Assembly (NCBI GenBank): GCA_963575745.1
Contig: CAUYUJ010007224.1
Span: 1-64,000 of the forward strand
Origin: Prorocentrum cordatum
Lineage: Eukaryota; Sar; Dinophyceae; Prorocentrales; Prorocentraceae
Length of the DNA stretch: 64,000 bases
Direction of reading: 5' to 3'
The stretch's first letter is position 1, and every line of letters begins with the position of its first letter. The notes beneath the pieces were generated by a model, which had not been told where the DNA came from, searched no databases, and saw only the letters and a list, made by a program, of their open reading frames with translations. The position numbers and the translations under genes were made by a program. Positions 1-8,800 of this stretch are shown piece after piece.

Positions 1-110
1 GCTCGAGAGTGCCCTGCACTCAGACCGCAGCCGCGACGCGAAGCGCCCCGCCTCGGAGTCAGACTCCCAGGCCTCGCGAGACCGGAGGGGCCCCAGCAGG
101 ACCCTACTGA

Positions 111-133
111 TTCGCGTCACCCCTCCACACCAG
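111..133 (+). promoter_or_regulatory. Possible trans-splice acceptor before ORF1
   Basis: A pyrimidine-rich stretch ends in CACCAG at 128-133, 14 nt before the ATG at 147. An in-frame stop at 108-110 closes the upstream frame, so translation should start after it. Dinoflagellate mRNAs receive a spliced leader at such AG sites. The assignment is inference from position and composition. Confidence 0.35.
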
Positions 134-146
134 AGTGCCCGCAGCA

Positions 147-2195
147 ATGGCCCCCAAGGAGCCGGAGCGCCGTCGCTCTTCTAAGCAGCCTCCGAGCTCC
201 CGTCCCACGCGCCCTGCTGCTGAAGGGTCCCTCCTTCAACGCAAGCAGGACTGCATCGCAGCGTTCAAGCAAGCGGGGTCTGACCGCCCCACGGCCGCCT
301 ACAACGGGCTAGCCGAACTGAACGCGGACGAGCTCCAGGCAATGTACGACATGCACAAGTCCAACGCGAAGAAGCTTGGCAGCGCCCTTATCCGCATGTG
401 CGCCGCCAACCAGATTAGCTACACGCTCGATCACCACCAGCGCAGCAAGCCTAAGCGCACTGGCGGTGACACATCGCATCCACCAGCGGGCTCCGCACGT
501 CTTCAGGCTGTGGACATCCAATTCATCGCCTTGGACCCTGCCTTTTGGAAGGTCCCTGTCCTTGCCGAACCCACCTCGACTGACGACGGCAAGACGTACA
601 AGCCCAGCATCAGCCTCCACGACTACGAGAGTGGTGAACGGCTGCTGCAGCACCACCTCGAGCAGGGCAAGCGAGCCACGGGTCAGCTCGCGATTGCTGT
701 CATGGGCCCGAAAAACGACAACTACGTCGGTACCGAGCTCGCCGTCCCCGTCCTGAAGCGCCACCCCAAGGCGCCCAAAGTGGTCCACACGCACGTCCCC
801 GTGATCGTGTACCAGCTGGGCACCAAGGAGGTCGCCTGCACGGAAAAGGTAGCCGTCGCCACCATCGACCCTGCCGACCACGTCTGCTGGATTCGGGCGA
901 CCATACACGAGACCGAGGCCATTGCCGCAGTCCCCTCCATGCACCAGGCCTTCGAGGACCAGTTCTCGGGAGGTGCCCCCGTGAACGGTGGTCCACGCGC
1001 CAAGGGCCCTTTTCGAGGCGACTCCGCTCCACAGGACAAGGCGCGCCAAAAGCACAAGGAGTCCAAGAAAGACGCTCGCCGCCAGGAGCTCGATAGCCAG
1101 CTCCAGGACACCTTCAAGGCCCTCTTCCACGGCAACTTTAAAGCCGTCACCATCCTCGAACCCTGCAAAAGCCTAGGCAGGTTTGGATCGGGCGTCGGAA
1201 AGAGGTCCCTGGCTGCCACCTTCGGCGTCAGTCTCCAAGCGGTCGACAAGGTCCTGGCGGGATCAGGGCAACTCGGTGCCACCTACGACCTCAGCAACGT
1301 AGGTGCAGACGAGCCCACCGCCGACAAGTATCAGACCGTTTGGTTCCCTGAGGACCAGCCCATCACGATGGCAGACGCGTTCCAGAAGTCGGTGGAGTTC
1401 AAGGCCCTGGGAGTCGTCAGGCACGGCAAGTCAGGCCTACTGGGGATCCGTGTTCCGCGGGGGTCCGACGTCGCCAAGGCCGCTGCTGTCAGCATCCGCG
1501 GCTGCGAGGCTACCCTCGCCAAGACGCGCTACCGCATCACTGGCATTGCGGCACGCCACGCCACGCTGACCCAGCTCGCCAAGACTCTCACGGGCCCGTC
1601 CGTTAAATGGGACTGTGAGGTCTACCACACCGCCTGGGACCCAGCCACTGCGGCCCAGTTTGCCTTAGTGCGCGCTCATCGGCCCCCACTCACCTATACG
1701 GTGCAGGTCGCGGGGTGCCCCATCCCGTGGAGCATCACCGAGGCCCCGCTGGCTGAGGTGGCGCCGAAGCGGGACAACGTTACCATCGTCACGCCTACCA
1801 CCATCACAGAGCCTGTGACGCCGCCAGCCGGTGGTGGCGGCTTTAGCCCCGCCACCGGCACGCTCTTCACCAAAGCGGCCCAGAGCCCCTACCTCCACGA
1901 CCTCATGACTGCCACGCCCAAAGGCAAGGGCGTCGCACCGCTCCTGACCCCCAAGGAGGAGCCTTCAGCCAAGCGCCACCGCTCCTCCAGCGGGAAACGT
2001 GACGCCACGCCGCCGCAAGGCCACCCTGCGCCCCAGGCCGCAGCTCCTCTGCGCCCCCGCACGGCACGGACGGAGCCGCTGAACCGACGGCCGCCCCAGG
2101 ACCAGGTGGCCACGACCCCGGCTTGGCACGGCGGCGGCAGAAGGTGGGGGCCACACCGAAGGCGACGCTGCCACAGCCGCCGAAGTACCAGGTGA
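147..2195 (+). CDS. Retroelement ORF1, unrecognised basic protein
   Basis: The frame is open from 111. I take the first ATG (147), which has a favourable context (GCAGCAATGG), rather than the upstream GTG. The product begins MAPKEPERRRSSKQ and is basic at the N-terminus, then mixed and Pro/Ala-rich. Residues about 20-90 look helical. The middle (about 115-560) has globular composition but matches no family I can name. The tail from about residue 560 is Pro/Lys/Arg-rich low complexity and includes the GGGFSP segment encoded by one of the dispersed hairpins. The last 30 or so residues read as an Arg-rich string typical of a wrong frame, while an adjacent frame becomes protein-like, so the stop at 2193-2195 probably follows a frameshift. 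By position it should be an RNA-binding ORF1 protein; no motif proves this. Confidence 0.75.
   Translation: MAPKEPERRRSSKQPPSSRPTRPAAEGSLLQRKQDCIAAFKQAGSDRPTAAYNGLAELNADELQAMYDMHKSNAKKLGSALIRMCAANQISYTLDHHQRSKPKRTGGDTSHPPAGSARLQAVDIQFIALDPAFWKVPVLAEPTSTDDGKTYKPSISLHDYESGERLLQHHLEQGKRATGQLAIAVMGPKNDNYVGTELAVPVLKRHPKAPKVVHTHVPVIVYQLGTKEVACTEKVAVATIDPADHVCWIRATIHETEAIAAVPSMHQAFEDQFSGGAPVNGGPRAKGPFRGDSAPQDKARQKHKESKKDARRQELDSQLQDTFKALFHGNFKAVTILEPCKSLGRFGSGVGKRSLAATFGVSLQAVDKVLAGSGQLGATYDLSNVGADEPTADKYQTVWFPEDQPITMADAFQKSVEFKALGVVRHGKSGLLGIRVPRGSDVAKAAAVSIRGCEATLAKTRYRITGIAARHATLTQLAKTLTGPSVKWDCEVYHTAWDPATAAQFALVRAHRPPLTYTVQVAGCPIPWSITEAPLAEVAPKRDNVTIVTPTTITEPVTPPAGGGGFSPATGTLFTKAAQSPYLHDLMTATPKGKGVAPLLTPKEEPSAKRHRSSSGKRDATPPQGHPAPQAAAPLRPRTARTEPLNRRPPQDQVATTPAWHGGGRRWGPHRRRRCHSRRSTR
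1827..1859 (+). repeat. Core hairpin copy 1 (in ORF1)
   Basis: Left arm GCCGGTGGTGG, unpaired C, GGCT, TT, AGCC, right arm CCGCCACCGGC. The 11-bp arms pair completely with one G-T wobble. This is the longest stem in the family and the only copy with a TT centre. Confidence 0.8.
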
Positions 2196-2718
2196 CGTCG
2201 TCGACGTCGAGATCCTCTCATCAGGTGATGAATACAGCGTGGCCTCCCACGAACTCAACACCTTCGGCGAGCGCTTCGCATCGGCCTCTAAACCGCCCGA
2301 TGCCGCCACGACCCGCATCCAGCACACGGAACAGCAGCACGAGCAGCTAGCCAACACGGTGGATTACATGCAGGTGCAGCTTGCGGGCGTTCTCTCCTCC
2401 CAGGCCACACTCGCGGAGCACGTTTCAGGGCTGGAACGGGGGCTTGCCACCGTCGTCACCCAGCAACAGACGGCAACCGCCGACGCCGCTGCACTGCGCG
2501 GCGACATCCAGACCCTCCTCGGGCACCTCACGGGAGGCACCATCCACCTGCCACAAGCGGCCACTCTGGAAACTAAGAAGGAGGAAGCCGCAGCGGCCGC
2601 CGAGCCCGCGGCAGCCTGCAGTTTGACCGACCAGCCAGGCCAGGCCACCCCAGGGACGGGGCCCCCAGGGGCCGACAAAGGCAAGGACAAGGGTCGGGCC
2701 ACCCAGGAACCCTATTGA
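2083..2718 (+). CDS. Shifted-frame continuation of ORF1 with coiled coil
   Basis: This frame opens after a stop at 2080-2082 and overlaps the end of ORF1. Upstream of the first ATG (2239) it already reads as acidic, protein-like sequence (GDVVDVEILSSGDEYSVASH), so it is probably not an independent gene starting at 2239 but the displaced C-terminal part of ORF1. From 2239 it encodes about 159 residues. A heptad-rich helical region (QHEQLANTVDYMQVQLAGVL and following, to about 2530) is a likely coiled coil, then comes an Ala/Glu/Pro-rich tail. Coiled coils are common in LINE ORF1 proteins and mediate trimerisation. Alternatives are programmed frameshifting or a separate small ORF; an indel in a decaying or misassembled copy is equally possible. 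Confidence 0.6.
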   Translation, partial: TDGRPRTRWPRPRLGTAAAEGGGHTEGDAATAAEVPGDVVDVEILSSGDEYSVASHELNTFGERFASASKPPDAATTRIQHTEQQHEQLANTVDYMQVQLAGVLSSQATLAEHVSGLERGLATVVTQQQTATADAAALRGDIQTLLGHLTGGTIHLPQAATLETKKEEAAAAAEPAAACSLTDQPGQATPGTGPPGADKGKDKGRATQEPY

Positions 2719-2771
2719 AGGTGCCTCAGAGAGCCCGCCTCAGCCCTCCGAGGAAGCGCCTTCAGAGGCAT

Positions 2772-2826
2772 CGCTCCCCTCTTCGCGTCGTATCTCTTTC
2801 TTGTTACCTCATGTCTGTTTTGGCAG
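2772..2826 (+). promoter_or_regulatory. Possible trans-splice acceptor before ORF2
   Basis: A long pyrimidine-rich stretch (CTCCCCTC through TCTCTTTCTTG) ends in TTTTGGCAG with AG at 2825-2826. It lies between the end of the ORF1 continuation (2718) and the ORF2 ATG (2890). It has the form of a strong splice acceptor and would separate ORF2 as its own trans-spliced message. Confidence 0.45.
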
Positions 2827-2889
2827 CAGCACGCGCAAGCTATCTGGTGTAGGGACACCCGTAGTCTTGCAGGGGGCGTGATTGTAGCA

Positions 2890-5800
2890 ATGTACATGAG
2901 CATTCAGGGGTATTTGAGGACGTGTGCTGCCACGCAGCTTTCGGCTCATCGCTCGCGCCGCCCGCCAGGCCTCGCCATCATGTGGCGCCTTGCCTGCGGC
3001 CTGGCCCTCCCCTCGCTGGCTGGAGCACACCCGTCTTCAGGCGGTGCGCCCCAGCACGGAGGAGAGGCTTTCCTGCGACATGCGGAGCGTGGGACGCTCT
3101 TCTACCTTTACGATGACAGCATCTACAAATACGATCACAGCGCCATTTTGGACCCGATCGTGAACAGCACCGCCGCCGCTGGTCCGTGCGGCACCGGGCC
3201 GCTGGGCGCCCCCGCGAGCGCCTGGCCTGAGCAGCATCAGGGGCCCCGCCCCACGCGCTGCCCCCCTGGGACTTCGACGGCTACTACGACGTCTACGACG
3301 AGTACCAGCATGTCTCCTACGAGCACGCCCTCGTCAACTACGACACATGCATCGCAGTCGACCACCGATGTTGCCGCAGCTGAGATGACTCCTGCGTCCT
3401 CCGGCCACGCCTCGCACCGCATGCAAGTTCAGCTACGAGGGCTACCACCACTCAACATGACGCTTGCGGTCGACTGTCGTACAGCATATCCTCGATGGTA
3501 CCCTGTCCTCAGCTTGTCCTCGACCGTCGTGCAGCATATCCTCGACAGGGCCGCTGGCAAGGCCCAGGCACGCAGTGGCGGCTTCAGCCCCGCTGTCGTG
3601 CCCCGCTTCAGCCCCACGAGTCCCACTGCCCCTCTGTGCGCCAGGGGTGAACCCGAGGAGGACCCCGCTTTCTGGCACCTGATGAACATCCGAGCACGGC
3701 TCATACCGTGCGCCGCGGCGTGGGCACCAGGTGAGGACCATCGGGACGTGTGCTGGGCATGGCTCGAGGACTGCGTCCCGCACGTCCTGGCGACGCTCCA
3801 TCTGCCACAGTACGACCACTTTTTCCAGGAGGACTCCGCGGAGAAAAACGACGCCCTGCGCCATCGCACCGCGTTCGACATGTGCGAGGATATCTGGCAC
3901 AGAGCGGGCCCCGACAGACAGCGCACCAACCGCAACCTCACTCGTATCCAGGGCAGCCACGAGTACCCCACCCGCTACTTTGGCCTCCTTCTGGAATACC
4001 AGGGCGCTCGTGCCCAGCTCGTCGGCCCTGAGGCTTTCGCGGCACCACTGCCGCCATACCTCTCACGGGCCCACGCCTTGCTGCCAAGAGGCCTCCCTCC
4101 GCCCGACCAAGACGCCCTGGCGTATCTCGCGGATGCGATCCTGCACCACCCGCCAGACCTGCAGCCGCTTGTCGAGGCGGAGCTCGCCGCGGCACCGATG
4201 GAACCGCTAAACCTACCACCGCCAGCTGGCCCCCTCGCCCAGAACGCCACGTGTGACCAGCCCGCGGCCGACGCCGAACCGCTTCTGCTCCAGCACACCG
4301 CTGCCAGCGATATCAGCAACATATCCCTGGACTCGTTCCACGTGTCGGACGATAGCCAGAACGACTCCATCCACGACACGGAAACCCAGGACCTCGACGG
4401 CACGACACCGCCAGGTGACACGGCCCAGCGCGACCGTGACAGCGAACCCTACACAGGGCGCCCCCTGTCGCACAGCAGTGCGCCCATCAACTCGGCCCAG
4501 GCCGACCCCAGCGCACAGCTCAGCGACGCCGAAGGCGCCACCGCCGCCGACGAGACAAGCCATTCCACTGCACTGCCAGCTCTCACCAGCCCGCGCAGTG
4601 GCGGCTTCAGCCCCGCTGCAGCATTGGCTGGATCTGGGCGTCTTCAGACCTCAGGTGGCAGGACCCCGCCCCGCACCCTTGTCTGCCGAGCTAACGCGAC
4701 TGACTCCAACTCCAGCGCCGTCGACCACTGGCAGGCTGGCATCGACAATGATCCCATCGAGGACGCGAGCCCCGACGCCAGCAGCTCCTACGAGGCCCCG
4801 CACAGCGCAGCGGCCTCCCGACGCTGCGGCTGTCTCATCTGCCTCTTCGTGGCCACGTATGCCATCGTGGTAGCTATGCCGTACAAGGACCAGATCGACG
4901 GGTACCTGCCGACACCGAGCCGAGACCCCAGCTACCGGCAGCGACGACGCCGTGAAGCTGCGGCACCAGGCCCATCCGTGTCCACTACGCCCCGACGCAC
5001 AACGGCATACGACGCCGCGCCCGCCTTGTGGGGTATTCTCAAGTGGACCAGTGCCAAACTCAGAGACATCGTCTCGGGCGGAGCCAGCGCAGTCGGGTCT
5101 GGCCTCTGGGGTGCCCTGAAATGGGCCAGCGGCAAACTCGGAGCTATTGCCACAGGCGGAGTGGTTTGCGGTCTTCTCCTGGTCGGCGCCAAACTTCTCG
5201 CTCAAGGAGCCGTCGGACACGTAGGAGCCCGCATCTGTGCGCGCGCCCTGGACTCACCCACGGCCCAGTGGTGCCTCCGCTGTTGCCAACCGATCAGGAG
5301 GCCGCGCGATGAGGCCACACACACAATGCCGCGCACGCATCCCGACGACCCCGAGAGCCAGCACGTGCACTCTCTTCGACACCCGCTGCTACAGGAACAC
5401 TATGCTGCTGCAGTTGCCGCCGCAGTCGCCGATGTCACCACCGCCACCACCGCCGCCATTGTTGAAGTCACTGCCGCGGTATCGCGAGCCTCGTCTGTCA
5501 CACCACGGTCGACCAGCCCGTCCCCGCGAGACGGCCCCACAAGCGGCGCGGCCTCTGGCAACCCGCCGACTCACGAAGACGCCACAGCTCAGGCCACCGA
5601 CGCCGAGGCAAGTGAAACACGTGAGCGCACCCTCGACAGCCCGTGGTCCATCTTCCGACATGCAGATGCCCGTGGTTCCTCTTCCGACATGGACACCCAA
5701 CCACCACGACGGCGAGCACGCTACGCATCACCCGCCAGGCCCCAGGCGCCTCCAGGCCCTGGTACGCCCCACCCAGCCCTCAGGCCACCGACGCGCAACT

Positions 5801-8800
5801 TACGCAGCACCATCCAGCGCGACCCAGCGGTCCCCGTGCCGCCGACGAGCATCCTCACCTCCCTGTACCAGAACGGCTTTGCGCTTGGTAACAGTGGCGT
5901 GACTACAGAGGACATCAAAGACGCCCTGCGACTCTACGACCATCCTCGATTCACCCATGACCCAACGCTCCAAGCGTTGGCGCCGTGGACTGACATCATG
6001 CAGAGGCCCCCGAACCGACTCACTTGGGTGCTGGAAGACTCGGGTGGGAACTCAGGCGAGACGATCTTCCCCTACCTCACGTGGGACCTCCGTGAACCCA
6101 CCACTGACACGCCCACGGTCTTCTGGCACGGGACCCGCGGCGACCTTGCGGCTCGTCTCGCTTTCAACGGAGGTCACCTCCTGCCGGGCCCCCGCCGTGA
6201 AGCGAAGGGTCGAACCGCCACAAATGTCGGCCGCACGTACGTGAGTGTGCACCCGTCGCTGGCCGCGTGGTACGCGGTGCCGCCTCACCCGCCCTGCAGC
6301 CTCGAAGACGACACCCTCGCCTGGGGACCCATCGCGCTCTGGATGTGCGAGGCTACCAAACCGCCGCGCGGTGAGAACTGGCAAAACTTCGTGAAAGGGG
6401 AGGCTCACGGAGCGCGCCTCATCTACCCACGGGTCCTGGGCCTCCTCGTCCGCATGGACTGGTGTGCCCCCGCCGAAGCTGCCTCCAGGTGCCGTGCCCT
6501 CCCACACACCTATGGCATGGGCGACTGTGCGCACGCCCTCCACATTGCCGGCTTCGATCACCCAGACCTCCGCGAGGCGGCTGAAGCCCGCGACCAGGAA
6601 GCAAACACCTGGCGCCGGCTGGACACCGCGGCAGCGTGGCCACCGCCGCAGGCACTATACTCGCCAGAGGCAGCGCGAGCATGGGCTACACAGCACTACG
6701 ACACCGAAGCAGCCACCAGGGCCGACCCCAACCAGCCCCGTCCGCGCGCCTCGCTTCGCAAGCTCCAGCTGGACCCGCAGCCACTGATCGACCTGGTGTA
6801 CACTGGCTTGCAGGCCGTTCCCGTGCGGGGGCAGTCCGACGTACGAGCGCCGCGCCCCAGCGGCTCCAGCCCTGGGGCCGCGTCTGGCCCATCGCACACC
6901 TATCAGCCAGGTGCCGCCCTGGGACACAGTCCAGACCGCTCATCGACGACATCGGGAGCCGACGACCGCCGTACGCCGTCCCTCATCAGCGCGGCCGCCG
7001 CCCTCGCCCGAGGCCATGCCCGCTCACGGCGATCCGCCTCGCGTTCGTCACGGCAGAGCGGCGGAAACTCCACCTCTCACAGCAGCGACATCGAGACGTG
7101 GGAGCACATCGAGACGGAAGAGGAGCCGACCGCCTACCACGTCCTCGCCTTCCACGTCCGCGATGTGCGGGCCCGTGTGAACGCCCCTGGCGTCGAGGTC
7201 TGGCTTGACCCGGGCGAGCATCACGATGGCGCCTACCTACCGTGGGGGGCGACCGTTGTGGGCCACCGCGTTATCGACCCTGCGGTTGCGGGTCGCGATG
7301 GCTGGGTCATCCTTCACCACGACCATGGCGATACCACTACCAGGCTCTGGGCACCGACCCAAGTCCACGTCAAGGCGGACGACACTTGGCGCACGGTCAT
7401 GATCGCAGCGGACCTGGGGCCCCAGTGGATCGAGCGCCATGCTGACGACGCTCGCCTCCCCGCGGAGGTGGTCCGCACTACAGGCCAGTCCTGGTTCGCC
7501 GACGTCTGGCCCTTGTGGGATCGACCCCGACCCCACCCAGACGACGCAGTCACCGACGAGCAAGCGTTCCCGCCCCTACCAGGACGCTGGACTTGCCTAC
7601 AGTGCCGATTCCAATGCTGTCAGTATTGTGCTGCCCGCCGCAACACGCAGCTCGGCACCTCGGGCCAACCAACGTGCCCGGACTGCTCCCTCAGCGGACT
7701 ACGTGCACCTATGGACTGGTCCACGGACTACTCTTGCAACAGCTGGACGTGTGCGTACAGCACCGACAACAGGGACTCCGACACATGCTGCCTCTCCAGC
7801 AGATGCCCGCATCCGCCTCGTCCGCACAGCCTGTTCGACGTCCGTGCCACAGGGATGCCTCCGCACATCCTCGCCCGCCAATACGGCAACGCGCCAGCCC
7901 AGCACGACCTCAAGGAACCCCCCCGAGCGCCTTCAGGCCCCGGGGGGGAGCCTCCGCAACCAGGCCAAGCAGGATACCAGGGTCAATGGTATCTACCACC
8001 GAGGCCGCGTCGCGTCCTCAAGCAGGGATTGCCCGACGGCACGAGGCGGCCACCAGGGTTCACAGGAACGGGGATGCCTGAAGACCCGTCTCCCGACCAA
8101 CCGCTGTGGAAGGAAGGCTACGTGCTCTTCGGCCCTCACCAGGCCCTCAAGGAGGATTTCATCTTCAACAAAGCGGTCCGCCGACCTTACTCCCTAGCCA
8201 TCACCAACATGCACAGGGATCGTGTCACAGTCAGGACCGTCTGCGAGTCTATCGCCGAGCGCATCCACACTACCCGCACGCGCTGGCGAGATGTGGTACT
8301 GTACTGGGATGCCGAGGGCGGCCCTGGGCCTCAAGCTCTCGACTACGACATGCGCCTCTGTGACGCCATGGTGAGTCGTGCCACGACCGAAGCCGAGTTG
8401 AACCACGACCGCAGCAACCGTGGTAGCTTCTGTCTCTATGGACCAGCGCACCAGCGGGCTGTGAACATCACGGTGCTCCCCGAGCCGCAGAACATTGACT
8501 TCGTGGAGCATGTACGGCGCTACTCACCCGTCGGGGAGACTTACCCAGACCATGCCTTCGAGCACGTCTATCAGGGCTGGCGGCGGCCCGACGTGCCGCC
8601 CATCCTCCCCGACACCCGCCCGCTCTCGAGAGCCGACCAGCAGCGCTACCAACAGCACCAGCAGCGCACCCAGCAGCGCGACCAACGCGACGCAGGTCAG
8701 CCGAGCACGCCACGCAACCGCTCTCCCGCGCGCGTCCCGACAGGCGACAGCGCGGTGTACGGCGGGGGCGCCGCCTATCACCGTGGCCCCATTGGTGCCA

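Noticed and set aside
309-1130. Minus-strand ORFs of 110-273 residues opposite ORF1
   Set aside because: Shadows of the + strand coding frame.
3604-3615. CGCTTCAGCCCC as a twelfth core hairpin
   Set aside because: It lacks the full GGCT and its flanks do not pair around the core.
6579-6588. GGCTGAAGCC as a reverse-strand core hairpin
   Set aside because: The flanks lack the bulge and paired arms seen in the other copies.
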